Source: an uncultured Thalassolituus sp.
GTDB lineage: Bacteria; Pseudomonadota; Gammaproteobacteria; Pseudomonadales; Oceanobacteraceae
DNA: 64,000 bases
Assembly (NCBI GenBank): GCA_913061435.1
Contig: CAJXUK010000004.1
Coordinates: forward strand, 1-64,000
Direction: 5' to 3'
Shown here: in pieces, positions 38,424 to 47,680 of the stretch
Layout of the letters: every line of letters starts with the position of its first letter
How positions within the stretch are numbered: position 1 is the first letter of the stretch
Notes under the pieces: generated by a model
The model's database searches: none
Seen by the model: the letters and a program-made list of their open reading frames with translations, nothing else
Told to the model about the DNA's origin: nothing
Program-made: the position numbers and the translations under genes

Positions 38424-40635
38424 TCAGCCTTTAAAGCACGACGGTAAAATAAATGTCGATGCTTGGTTAGACAAAATTTGTACCGAAGCCGATATTTTAG
38501 ATCCAGATAAACTTCGTCATGCTTTGGTTGTGGCTAAAATTATTGCCGAAGACGCGGTGCATAATAGTACTTACTGGACGATTGATAGCGCTCAGATGGG
38601 TCTAGAGATGGCTCAAATCTTAGCCGAGCTGCAGTTGGACGAGCCTTCTATTTTGGCGGCTATCTTGTATCGTGGAGTACGAGAAGGGCGCTTGTCGATT
38701 AATCAGGTGCGTAAAGACTTTGATGATGAAGTTGCCTCTTTAATAGAGGGGGTGTTGCGCATGGCCGCCATTAGCGCCCTGCAAAATGGTTCTGATGAAT
38801 TAGTGCTGGGCCAGCGCGAAGCACAAATCGATAACCTGCGTAAGATGTTAGTGTCGGTAATTGACGATGTGCGGGTTGTGCTGATTAAACTGGCGGAACG
38901 AACATCTGCCATCCGAGCGGTAAAAGATGCTCCAGAAGATAAGCGCATTAAAGTTGCTCGTGAAGTCTTCAATATCTATGCGCCGCTTGCTCACCGATTG
39001 GGTATCGGCCATTTAAAATGGGAACTCGAAGACATTTCCTTTCGTTATTTAGAGCCCGTTGCCTATAAACAAATTGCGACCTTGCTTGATGAAAAACGTT
39101 TAACGCGACAAAAATACATAGCCGATGTTGTGGCTACGATTACTCAAGAGCTAGAAGCCGTAGGGATTGATTGCGAAGTTAATGGCCGCGCCAAGCATAT
39201 TTACAGTATTTGGCGAAAGATGAAGAACAAAAACATCGAGTTTTCGCAAGTCTATGATGTGCGTGCGGTGCGTATTTTGGTGCCCAGTTTGCGTGATTGT
39301 TATGGTGCATTAGGCATTATTCATTCGCTATGGCGTCATATTCCTCATGAGTTTGACGATTATATTGCCAATCCTAAAGAAAACGGATATCAGTCTTTGC
39401 ACACTGCGGTGATAGGGCCCGGTGGTAAAGGCATGGAAGTTCAAATCCGTACCCAAGAAATGCATGAAGATGCTGAATTAGGGGTATGTGCGCATTGGAA
39501 ATACAAGGGCACAGATACCGACGATAAAGACCAAGCCTACGAGAAAAAAATCGCTTGGTTGCGACAAGTTGTTGAGTGGCATGAAGAAATTGGTGATCTG
39601 CCTGAGCTAATGACGGATTTACGCTCAGATATTAATCCAGATCGCATTTATGTGTTTACCCCAGATGGCCATGTGGTTGATCTCCCTCCTGGTGCTACTG
39701 CTGTGGATTTCGCTTATCGAGTCCACACTGAAATTGGCCACCGTACTCGCGGGGCAAAGGTTAATGGCCGTATTGTGCCGTTAACGTACCCTTTAAAAAC
39801 CGGCGAGCAGGTTGAAGTTTTAACCAGTAAAGAGGAAAAGCCAAGCCGAGGTTGGTTAAATCAAGACGCGGGTTACATTACCACTGCTCGTGCCCGAGCT
39901 AAGGTTGCACACTGGTTTAAGTTGCAAGCCAAAGACACCAATTTAGAAGAAGGCCGTCAATTATTGATGCGTGAGCTTGAGCGTTTAGATTTAGAGCGTC
40001 AGCCTTTAGGGGCTGCGGCGAAAGCGCTTAACATGAAAAATACCGATGATCTTTTTGCTGCTATTGGTGCCGGTGATGTGCGCTTGAGTCAGGTGGTGCG
40101 CTTTGTTGTTAAGCAGGCTGACATAAAGCAACCTCAGCAAGAATTACCATTGGTTAAAGTGCCTTCTATTAGCAATAAAACCGACGACATTACTATTCAT
40201 GGTGTGGGGCATTTGTTGACGCAAATAGCAGGTTGCTGCCAACCTGTTCCTGGTGATGCTATTTCTGGTTATGTCACACTAGGGCGCGGGGTAAGTGTTC
40301 ATCGCCAAGATTGTGAAAACCTTATGCATTTAGAAATGAATGAACCCGAGCGCATTATTGATGTAAATTGGGGCGGTAAAGTAAGCAAAATGTATCCGGT
40401 TGATATTGAGATCAGCGCTTATGATCGCACCGGGTTGTTACGCGATGTGAGTTTGGTTTTGGCTGATAGTGGTGTGAACGTTTTGTCGGTGAGCACTAAG
40501 GCCGATCAAAAAGATCATTTTATTTTGATGCAAATCACCATGGAAATAGACAGTTTGCCTAAGTTAGGCCGGGTTATGAATAAGCTTACTCAGTTGCATA
40601 ATGTGGCTGCTGTTCGTCGCGCCCGAGCCAGTTAG
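38404..40635 (+). CDS. relA: (p)ppGpp synthetase RelA (monofunctional)
   Basis: This 743-aa ribosome-associated alarmone synthetase acts in amino-acid starvation. The pseudo-hydrolase domain lacks the HD motif (LYRGVREG replaces LLHDVVEDT). The synthetase domain has the RelA-type EFDD acidic motif in HEFDDYI, then GYQSLHTAVIG and VQIRTQEMHEDAELG. TGS (DRIYVFTPDGHVVDLP) and a C-terminal ACT/RRM domain (YDRTGLLRDVSLVLAD) follow. GTG 38404 has AAGGAG 7 nt upstream and overlaps rlmD by 20 bp. Confidence 0.96.
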   Translation: MVKVRDDQPLKHDGKINVDAWLDKICTEADILDPDKLRHALVVAKIIAEDAVHNSTYWTIDSAQMGLEMAQILAELQLDEPSILAAILYRGVREGRLSINQVRKDFDDEVASLIEGVLRMAAISALQNGSDELVLGQREAQIDNLRKMLVSVIDDVRVVLIKLAERTSAIRAVKDAPEDKRIKVAREVFNIYAPLAHRLGIGHLKWELEDISFRYLEPVAYKQIATLLDEKRLTRQKYIADVVATITQELEAVGIDCEVNGRAKHIYSIWRKMKNKNIEFSQVYDVRAVRILVPSLRDCYGALGIIHSLWRHIPHEFDDYIANPKENGYQSLHTAVIGPGGKGMEVQIRTQEMHEDAELGVCAHWKYKGTDTDDKDQAYEKKIAWLRQVVEWHEEIGDLPELMTDLRSDINPDRIYVFTPDGHVVDLPPGATAVDFAYRVHTEIGHRTRGAKVNGRIVPLTYPLKTGEQVEVLTSKEEKPSRGWLNQDAGYITTARARAKVAHWFKLQAKDTNLEEGRQLLMRELERLDLERQPLGAAAKALNMKNTDDLFAAIGAGDVRLSQVVRFVVKQADIKQPQQELPLVKVPSISNKTDDITIHGVGHLLTQIAGCCQPVPGDAISGYVTLGRGVSVHRQDCENLMHLEMNEPERIIDVNWGGKVSKMYPVDIEISAYDRTGLLRDVSLVLADSGVNVLSVSTKADQKDHFILMQITMEIDSLPKLGRVMNKLTQLHNVAAVRRARAS

Positions 40636-40666
40636 TTATGACCTAGTAGCCATTAAAGAGAGGTTT

Positions 40667-41572
40667 ATGAGCCATCAATATCAGTTAGAAGACTTGCTGT
40701 ATTTAATGCAGCGTCTTCGTGATCCCGATACCGGTTGCCCTTGGGATATAAAGCAAACCTTCGATACGATTGTTCCGCACACTCTCGAAGAAGCACACGA
40801 AGTGGCTGAAGCCATAGCAGGGCAAGATTGGCCTCATGTGGAAGAAGAACTTGGCGATTTATTATTCCAAGTGATTTTTTACAGCCAGTTAGGGCAAGAA
40901 CAAGCCTTGTTCGATTTCCCTTCGGTGGTCAATGTATTGGTGACTAAACTAGTTCGTCGTCATCCCCACGTATTTCCTCAAGGAAACCTACAACATTCCC
41001 GAGATCCTAATGTGTGTCTTAGTGAGGCTGAAATTAATGCCCAGTGGCAGCAGATAAAGGCTCAAGAAAAAGCTCTGTTAAAGCAGCGTGAGCAAGCAGC
41101 TACCAGCGTGAAGCAGGCTGTGAACAAGATGCCGGTGATTGATTATTTAGCGGCTATAGCGCAAACATTACCGGCTTTAACTCGCGCTGATAAGATTCAG
41201 CGCCGTGTTGCCGAGCGGGGGTTTGATTTTACCGAAATGACGGCGGTGATTGCTAAAATTCATGAAGAGCTATCTGAGGTAGAAGAAGAACTTACCGACA
41301 GAGATGAGGCACGTTTACGTCATGAGGTTGGTGACTTGCTGTTTGCTTGTGTCAATTTATCGCGTCATTTAGATATTTCACCAGAGCAAGCGTTAGACCA
41401 AGCTAACCGACGTTTTTCCGAGCGTTATACTCTAGCGGCTGAAATGTTAGCCAAGCAGGAACGCAGTTTAGAATTAAATAATGTTAATAACGTTTCTGAA
41501 CGTGAGATGGAGCAAGCTTGGCAATATGCTAAGCAACGACATCCTCAGCTTCAGCTAGAATTAGGTTTATAG
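40667..41572 (+). CDS. mazG: Nucleoside triphosphate pyrophosphohydrolase MazG
   Basis: MazG hydrolyses NTPs and dNTPs to monophosphates. Both MazG domains are present: EEAHEVAEAI with EEELGDLLFQV (first), and HEELSEVEEEL with RHEVGDLLFACVN (second), each providing the EExxE and ExxD metal ligands. CPWD precedes the first. 301 aa from ATG 40667; the frame upstream runs inside relA. The linker between the domains and the NNVNNV tail are longer than in E. coli. Confidence 0.94.
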   Translation: MSHQYQLEDLLYLMQRLRDPDTGCPWDIKQTFDTIVPHTLEEAHEVAEAIAGQDWPHVEEELGDLLFQVIFYSQLGQEQALFDFPSVVNVLVTKLVRRHPHVFPQGNLQHSRDPNVCLSEAEINAQWQQIKAQEKALLKQREQAATSVKQAVNKMPVIDYLAAIAQTLPALTRADKIQRRVAERGFDFTEMTAVIAKIHEELSEVEEELTDRDEARLRHEVGDLLFACVNLSRHLDISPEQALDQANRRFSERYTLAAEMLAKQERSLELNNVNNVSEREMEQAWQYAKQRHPQLQLELGL

Positions 41573-41624
41573 TCATATAAAACTTGAAATCATCTGTTGT
41601 TAATAGCGTAAGGAAGGACTCAGT

Positions 41625-44321
41625 ATGTCAGAGATTGATCCATTGTTAATTGATCCATTGTTACTTGATCCACTATTAAGAGATAAAGTACGTCACCTAG
41701 GCACCATGCTTGGGCAAACAATCGCCAATGATTGTGGTAAAGATACGTATGAGTTGATTGAGCGCATTAGAAACTTATCCAAACGTGCTCACAATGGCAC
41801 CGCGGCAGATACGGATGAGCTAATCACTCTGTTAAAGTCTTTAAAAGATAATGAGCTTGTGCCAGTGGCTAGAGGCTTTAGCCAGTTTTTAAACCTGGCT
41901 AATATCGCCGAACAACAGCATGCAGCCAGTTGGCGTCGTGATGGTGCGGTAACTGACGAAGTAGACACTATTTTAAAATCTTTGCTTGAGCGTTTGCAAG
42001 ATGATACTGAGTTAAATAAAGAACTTAGTAAGATTGATATTGAACTGGTGCTCACTGCCCATCCTACTGAAATAATCCGCCGTACCTTGATAAAAAAATA
42101 CGATGAAATGGTATCGGTGTTACAAATCCTTGATGATATTCGTGATGATCACCCGAAGCGTGCAGAGTATCAGCAGCAGTTAAATTCATTAATTACTGAG
42201 ATTTGGCGCTCTGACGAATTGCGTCATAACCGACCTTCGCCAGTTGATGAGGCTAAGTGGGGTTTTGCAGTTATTGAAAATTCACTTTGGCAAGCCATAC
42301 CCAGTTTGATGCGTGAGCTTGACGCAACGTTAGTTGACCGCGGTGAACAGTCTTTAGCACTGGATGTGTGCCCGATTCATTTTGCTTCTTGGATGGGGGG
42401 AGACCGTGATGGCAACCCCAATGTTACCGCAGATGTAACCGAAGAAGTATTGTACTTGGCGCGCTGGATGGCAGCTGACTTATATTTGCGTGACCTTGAC
42501 GATTTAAGTACTCATTTGTCGATGGTAAAGGGTACCGCAGATTTGTACGCCTTGGTCGGTGATTGCAACGAGCCGTACCGTGAGTGCATTAACCAGTTAA
42601 AAAAGAAACTGCAGCAGACCAAAACTTGGGCGGCAGAAAGTGCGCGTTTAAAAAGCAATAGCAGTTTACCGCACATGACCGATATCAGTGAGTTGATGTC
42701 ACCTTTAAGGCTGTGTTTCGACGCCCTTTGCGAAACTGGCATGGCCGAAATTGCTCATCGTGATTTATTGGATGTGATTCGTCGAGTTGCGTGTTTTGGT
42801 TTAACTCTTACACGCTTGGATATTCGCCAAGAATCAACCCGCCACAGCCAGGTTATTGCTGAGCTGTGTGATTATTATCAATTGGGTGATTATTTGTCTT
42901 GGAGCGAGCAGCAAAAACAAGAATTTTTACTCACTGAGTTACAAAATAATCGGCCTCTGTTGCCTAAGCAGGGCAATGATCAGAGCAATGGTTTGTATTG
43001 GCAAGCGAGCGCAGAAGCCAATGAAGTATTAAAAACCATGGCAATTATTGCTCAGCATGGGGAGCAAAGCATTGCTAACTATATTATTTCTATGGCTAGT
43101 GAGCCCTCGGATATTTTATCGGTGGCCTTGCTGTTAAAAGCCAGTGGTGTTGAACGGAAGTTGCCCATTGTGCCTTTATTTGAAACGTTGGATGATTTGC
43201 AGTTTGCCAGTGAGCGTATGGATAAACTGTTTTCTGTACCTTGGTATCAAGACTATTGTAACCGTCATCAGCAGGTAATGATTGGCTATTCTGATTCTGC
43301 AAAAGACGCCGGTAATATGGCTGCAGCTTGGGCGCAGTATAAAACTCAAGAAGAGTTAGTTGCCTGCGCGGCAAAACACCATGTCGAATTAACCTTGTTT
43401 CATGGCCGCGGTGGTACTGTTGGTCGTGGTGGTGGCCCTGCGCAGCGCGCTATTTTGGCGCAGCCACCGCAATCGGTAAAAGGGCGTTTAAGAGTGACCG
43501 AGCAGGGTGAGATGATACGTTTTAAATTTGGTGTTCCGCAAGTGGCTCATCGAAGTTTACGTATCTATATCTCTGCGGTACTCGAAGCAACATTATTACC
43601 CCCGAAGGCACCGGAGAAAAACTGGCGTGAATTAATGGAACAACTGGCTCAAACCAGTGTTCAATCTTATCGTGCCGTGGTGAGAGAAGACCCCGATTTT
43701 GTGCCTTATTTTAGGTCGGTCACCCCCGAGCAAGAGCTGGGTAAGTTGGCCTTAGGTAGCCGCCCTGCAAGGCGTAAAGCCAGTGGTGGCATAGAATCGT
43801 TACGTGCGATTCCGTGGATCTTTGCGTGGATGCAAATTCGTATGATGGTGCCTGCGTGGCTAGGGGCTGATCAAGCTTTGTCCGAGGTAATTGCTAAGTC
43901 GGATGCAGAGCAAAACGGTCAGGTAGAGTTGTTGCGAAAGATGTATCAAGAGTGGCCATTTTTCTCCACTTACATTGATATGTTGGGCATGATTATTGGG
44001 AAAACCGATGTTGATATTGCCGCTTACTATGACCAGCAGTTGGTACAGCCGAATCTACAGGGGATTGGGCGGTCATTGAGGCAGCGTTTATCAGGGATTC
44101 AGCAGTCATTGGATACTTTAAAAGTGAATGCTAATTGTGACCAAAGCTGTCAGTCACAATCAAAAATCATGGCTTTGCGGGCAACTTATACCGATCCGTT
44201 GCACTACTTACAGGCAGAATTATTGCAACGAGCGCGTACTGAACAGCATGATAAAGAGGTTGAACGCGCTTTGATGGTGTCAATGACGGGTATTGCTGCT
44301 GGAATGCGCAACACGGGCTAA
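41625..44321 (+). CDS. ppc: Phosphoenolpyruvate carboxylase
   Basis: PEPC carboxylates PEP to oxaloacetate to replenish the TCA cycle. Catalytic segments: LTAHPTEIIRRTL (His near 145), GYSDSAKDAGNMAAAW, LFHGRGGTVGRGGGPAQRA, RVTEQGEMIRFKFG, and the C-terminal MTGIAAGMRNTG. 898 aa, slightly longer than E. coli PEPC. The first 20 residues hold three DPLL repeats encoded by a 15-bp tandem repeat, preceding the usual start region (RDKVRHLG). AAGGAAGG lies 8-9 nt before the ATG. Confidence 0.97.
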   Translation: MSEIDPLLIDPLLLDPLLRDKVRHLGTMLGQTIANDCGKDTYELIERIRNLSKRAHNGTAADTDELITLLKSLKDNELVPVARGFSQFLNLANIAEQQHAASWRRDGAVTDEVDTILKSLLERLQDDTELNKELSKIDIELVLTAHPTEIIRRTLIKKYDEMVSVLQILDDIRDDHPKRAEYQQQLNSLITEIWRSDELRHNRPSPVDEAKWGFAVIENSLWQAIPSLMRELDATLVDRGEQSLALDVCPIHFASWMGGDRDGNPNVTADVTEEVLYLARWMAADLYLRDLDDLSTHLSMVKGTADLYALVGDCNEPYRECINQLKKKLQQTKTWAAESARLKSNSSLPHMTDISELMSPLRLCFDALCETGMAEIAHRDLLDVIRRVACFGLTLTRLDIRQESTRHSQVIAELCDYYQLGDYLSWSEQQKQEFLLTELQNNRPLLPKQGNDQSNGLYWQASAEANEVLKTMAIIAQHGEQSIANYIISMASEPSDILSVALLLKASGVERKLPIVPLFETLDDLQFASERMDKLFSVPWYQDYCNRHQQVMIGYSDSAKDAGNMAAAWAQYKTQEELVACAAKHHVELTLFHGRGGTVGRGGGPAQRAILAQPPQSVKGRLRVTEQGEMIRFKFGVPQVAHRSLRIYISAVLEATLLPPKAPEKNWRELMEQLAQTSVQSYRAVVREDPDFVPYFRSVTPEQELGKLALGSRPARRKASGGIESLRAIPWIFAWMQIRMMVPAWLGADQALSEVIAKSDAEQNGQVELLRKMYQEWPFFSTYIDMLGMIIGKTDVDIAAYYDQQLVQPNLQGIGRSLRQRLSGIQQSLDTLKVNANCDQSCQSQSKIMALRATYTDPLHYLQAELLQRARTEQHDKEVERALMVSMTGIAAGMRNTG
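41634..41678 (+). repeat. 15-bp x3 tandem repeat at the ppc 5' end
   Basis: ATTGATCCATTGTTA occurs at 41634-41648 and exactly again at 41649-41663; a third copy at 41664-41678 differs at three positions. They encode repeated (I/L)DPLL near the start of PEPC. Confidence 0.92.
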
Positions 44322-44437
44322 GGTCTTGATTAAAAAACAATTGCGGAGTAAGGTTAGGCCTATTTTTTTTATGGTCTGGTTGATTTTTGATCAATTCAGC
44401 CCCGAATTCCGTTTTTAAATTCTTGAGGAGAATGCGC

Positions 44438-45094
44438 ATGCGCGTAATCTTATTGGGCGCCCCAGGTGCAGGTAAAGGTACACAAGCTCAGTTTATTTGT
44501 GAGAAGTTTGGTATTCCTCAAATCTCAACGGGTGACATGCTTCGCGCAGCAGTGAAAGCAGAATCTCCTTTAGGTTTGAAAGTAAAAGACATTATGACAA
44601 CCGGCGGTTTAGTATCTGACGATATTATTATTGCTTTGGTTAAAGAGCGTATCACTGAGAGTGATTGTGCTAACGGTTTCTTATTTGACGGTTTCCCTCG
44701 TACAATTCCACAAGCTGAAGCCATGGTTGCTGAGGGTGTTGAAATTGATTTTGTAGTTGATATTGACGTTGACGACGAAGAAATTGTTAGCCGTTTAAGT
44801 GGGCGTCGTGTTCACCCAGAATCTGGCCGCACTTATCATGTTATTTTTAACCAACCAAAGGTTGAAGGTAAAGATGATGTAACGGGCGAAGACTTGATTC
44901 AACGCGCCGATGATTCAGAAGAAACTGTGCGTAATCGTCTTGGTATTTATCATGATCAAACTAAGCCATTGGTTAAGTTTTACAAAGATTTTGAAAGCAA
45001 AAATGCATCAACTAAGTACGTTCACGTACCGGGTGTAGGTTCATTAGAAGACATCACCTCTAAAGTGATGGATTCTTTAACCGCTACGGCTTAA
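44438..45094 (+). CDS. adk: Adenylate kinase
   Basis: Adk interconverts ATP, AMP and ADP. The P-loop [13 protein letters not shown], the AMP site [10 protein letters not shown], the [11 protein letters not shown] motif and the LID ([16 protein letters not shown]) are all intact; the LID lacks zinc Cys, as in gram-negative long forms. ATG 44438 is chosen: AGGAG at 44426-44430 is 7 nt upstream, while ATG 44432 is only 1 nt away. 218 aa. A terminator follows at 45139. Confidence 0.97.
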   Translation: MRVILLGAPGAGKGTQAQFICEKFGIPQISTGDMLRAAVKAESPLGLKVKDIMTTGGLVSDDIIIALVKERITESDCANGFLFDGFPRTIPQAEAMVAEGVEIDFVVDIDVDDEEIVSRLSGRRVHPESGRTYHVIFNQPKVEGKDDVTGEDLIQRADDSEETVRNRLGIYHDQTKPLVKFYKDFESKNASTKYVHVPGVGSLEDITSKVMDSLTATA

Positions 45095-45138
45095 TACTAT
45101 TTGTTGTTTAAACGCAGCACTTAAGTAGTTTTGAGTTT

Positions 45139-45167
45139 AAAAAAAGACCCTAATGGGTCTTTTTTTT
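45139..45167 (+). terminator. Rho-independent terminator of adk
   Basis: Stem AGACCC / GGGTCT (45145-45150 / 45155-45160), loop TAAT, preceded by seven A and followed by seven T. Confidence 0.92.
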
Positions 45168-45238
45168 ATTCTGTTTATTATTTTTCTAACGACCTAGCCT
45201 GCCAAACAAAGGCTGTTAATGAGTGCGCTAAAGTCTCA

Positions 45239-45267
45239 GTTTTTTAACCATAGAGCTGTGCTATAAT
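45239..45267 (+). promoter_or_regulatory. Sigma-70 promoter with extended -10, upstream of tsaB
   Basis: A perfect TATAAT at 45262-45267 is preceded by TGC (extended -10). The -35 (GTTTTT at 45239-45244, 17-bp spacer) is poor, as is common with extended -10 elements. It ends 31 bp before the tsaB start. Confidence 0.6.
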
Positions 45268-45298
45268 CGCCGCGTTTTTAAACAGGTCAGTAATTGTC

Positions 45299-46018
45299 AT
45301 GAGTAATATTTTAGTCTTTGATACTTCGTCATCTTGGTGTTCTGCTGCGCTTAGCACGGGGGATAAAGTATTTGCTGTGTCCGAAAAACAGCCGCGTAAG
45401 CATGCGCAAGTATTAATGCCCATGATTGAGAGTCTGTGCAAGCAAGCTAATATTAAGCCTGCTCAATTAGATGGCATTGCTTTTGGCAAAGGGCCTGGCT
45501 CGTTTACTGGTCTTAGGATTGCTATTTCGGTTGCACAGGGTTTGTCGTTAGCAACCAATGCCAAGCTGTTTGGTATATCTTCGTTGCAGGCTTTGGCTTG
45601 GCAGGGAATGAAGCAGCACAAGGTGTCGCGGGTGTTAGCCATTATGAATGCGCACATGGGTGAGGTTTTTTATGGTGCTTATGATCAGTTAACCGCTGTT
45701 ATTGATGATGCTTTGTGTAAGCCCGGTGATGTTGATCTAGGTGCAATCGCGGGTGACCTAGACAGTCAAGATGCTAATACACTGTGGGTAGGGGCTGGCG
45801 ATGGCTTTCAATTTGAAAGTGAACTCCCCGCTGCTATATCGCAACTGTCGATGATCGACGCCGAGGTATTCCCATTGGCTGAGTCTATGATGGATATTGC
45901 TTTAAAAGCGTGGCAAGACGACTTGTTTACTGGTTCGGACCAGCAGCAGCTGGTGTATCTACGTGATACCGTGGCGTGGAAAAAATTAGCGGATCAACCT
46001 TCTCTATTAAAACGCTAG
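45299..46018 (+). CDS. tsaB: tRNA threonylcarbamoyladenosine biosynthesis protein TsaB
   Basis: TsaB is an ASKHA-fold partner of TsaD in making t6A37 in tRNAs. It shows VFDTSSSWCSAAL at the N-terminus, the nucleotide-fold loop FGKGPGSFTGLRIAI, and LQALAWQGM. 239 aa, the usual length. The start ATG 45299 lies just after the extended -10 promoter; the ribosome-binding site is weak (AGGTCAG). uppP follows 55 bp later. Confidence 0.94.
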   Translation: MSNILVFDTSSSWCSAALSTGDKVFAVSEKQPRKHAQVLMPMIESLCKQANIKPAQLDGIAFGKGPGSFTGLRIAISVAQGLSLATNAKLFGISSLQALAWQGMKQHKVSRVLAIMNAHMGEVFYGAYDQLTAVIDDALCKPGDVDLGAIAGDLDSQDANTLWVGAGDGFQFESELPAAISQLSMIDAEVFPLAESMMDIALKAWQDDLFTGSDQQQLVYLRDTVAWKKLADQPSLLKR

Positions 46019-46073
46019 ATTGTTTAAAATTTGCTAGTGAACGCAAAAAGCACCACTTAGGACATATTATAAA

Positions 46074-46871
46074 ATGGATTTGATTCAAATAATCGTACTT
46101 TCCTTGCTGCAGGGCTTTACCGAGTTTTTACCGATATCAAGTTCGGCGCACCTGATTTTGCCATCACAAATGTTGGGGTGGCCAGATCAAGGCTTGGCAT
46201 TTGATGTCGCTACTCATATAGGCACTTTGGCCGCTGTTATTTTATATTTTCGCCGTGACGTCGTTAATATTAGCCAAGCGTGGTTAACCACGGGTTTTTC
46301 TAGCAATATGAATCATGATGCTCATCTTGCTTGGGCAATTGTTATTGCTACGATTCCGGCGGGGTTAGTTGGGGTGTTGTTTGGCGATTTTATCGAAGCC
46401 CATTTGCGTAGCTCAGCTGTGATTGCAATATCGACCATTGGCTTTGGCTTATTATTATTGGCCGCAGATCGCTTGGCGAGTGAGCATAAAAATATGATTC
46501 AAATGACCCTGATGGCCGCTTTTATTATCGGCTTGTTTCAAGCATTGGCGTTGATTCCTGGTACTTCACGTTCGGGCATTACGATTACAGCGGCGCTATT
46601 TTTAGGCTTTCATCGCGAAATAGCGGCTCGCTTTTCTTTTTTAATTTCTATTCCTTTAATTACCGCTGCTGGTTTGTTAAAAACTAAAGAGTTAGTAGAG
46701 CAAGCGGCGGTGGTTGATTGGGCGTCTATTGGTTTAGCCGCTGGTTTGTCGGCTGTCAGTGCGTATGTGTGTATTTATTTCTTTTTATCACTGATTAATC
46801 GCATCGGTATGATTCCTTTTGTGATTTACCGCTTGATTTTAGGTGCCGTCTTGTTGATTTGGTTTGTCTAA
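46074..46871 (+). CDS. uppP: Undecaprenyl-diphosphatase UppP/BacA
   Basis: This integral membrane phosphatase recycles the cell-wall lipid carrier. The catalytic motifs are GFTEFLPISSSAHLIL (residues about 14-29) and PGTSRSGITITAALFLG (about 160-176); eight hydrophobic helices span the 265 aa. The stop overlaps the ATG of rsmJ (TAATG), indicating translational coupling. Confidence 0.96.
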   Translation: MDLIQIIVLSLLQGFTEFLPISSSAHLILPSQMLGWPDQGLAFDVATHIGTLAAVILYFRRDVVNISQAWLTTGFSSNMNHDAHLAWAIVIATIPAGLVGVLFGDFIEAHLRSSAVIAISTIGFGLLLLAADRLASEHKNMIQMTLMAAFIIGLFQALALIPGTSRSGITITAALFLGFHREIAARFSFLISIPLITAAGLLKTKELVEQAAVVDWASIGLAAGLSAVSAYVCIYFFLSLINRIGMIPFVIYRLILGAVLLIWFV

Positions 46872-47680
46872 TGAAAATTCTTGATGGCATTGTGGTGTTA
46901 GCTGAGACTAATTTGTTTGATGTTGCAGTTTGGGCACAGCAATGGCAAGTACCTTTAGTTGCGATGGATGCGTTGGCCGTAGAAGGTTTATTTTTATTGG
47001 TCGAAGGTGAGCATTTAAGTTTACAACAAGGAGGTAAAAAAGCACCTGGACCTGTGATGGTTGATTTTGTGAACGGTGCTAGCGCCCATCGTCGTAAATA
47101 CGGCGGCGGTAAAGGGCAGAGTATTGCTAAAGCGGTGGGATTAAGCAGCGCGTATAAGCCGACTGTTCTCGATGCCACTGCTGGTTTAGGTAGGGATGCT
47201 TTTGTGCTGGCAACTTTAGGTTGTGATGTGACCTTGATAGAGCGTCACCCGGTTGTCTATTTGTTATTACAAAGTGGTTTAGCTTGTGCTGGTAGCGATG
47301 ATAATGCCGCAGAGGTCGCTGATATTATGCAAAGAATGCAATTATTACAGGGCAATTCGATTGAGTTGTTGGCACGCTGGTTTGAAGATGGCCGTGCACA
47401 GCCGGATATTGTGTATTTAGATCCTATGTTCCCACATTCGAAAGCGTCGGCAGAAGCCAAAAAAGAAATGAAGTTATTTCGCAGCTTGGTTGGGGCTGAT
47501 CTTGATGAAGATCAGTTGTGGGAGCAAGCCAATAAAATAGCCCGTTGTCGAGTGGTGGTAAAGCGACCTGCAAAAGCGCCGCCGTTGGCTGGGCGAGAAC
47601 CCAGTTATGTTCTCGCGGGTAAGGCTAATCGATTTGATGTTTACGCCAAAGAAAAAGTTATGGCTAAAGAAGCGGGTTAA
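46871..47680 (+). CDS. rsmJ: 16S rRNA (guanine-1516-N2)-methyltransferase RsmJ
   Basis: This SAM-dependent methyltransferase of the small subunit has SAM motif I in LDATAGLGRDAFVLATLG, the acidic strand IERHP, and the DPMFPHSKASAEAKKEM catalytic region typical of RsmJ/YhiQ. The tail RVVVKRPAKAPPL is also family-typical. ATG 46871 (MKILDGIVVL) overlaps the uppP stop; 269 aa. It overlaps convergent plsB by 4 bp. Confidence 0.92.
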   Translation: MKILDGIVVLAETNLFDVAVWAQQWQVPLVAMDALAVEGLFLLVEGEHLSLQQGGKKAPGPVMVDFVNGASAHRRKYGGGKGQSIAKAVGLSSAYKPTVLDATAGLGRDAFVLATLGCDVTLIERHPVVYLLLQSGLACAGSDDNAAEVADIMQRMQLLQGNSIELLARWFEDGRAQPDIVYLDPMFPHSKASAEAKKEMKLFRSLVGADLDEDQLWEQANKIARCRVVVKRPAKAPPLAGREPSYVLAGKANRFDVYAKEKVMAKEAG

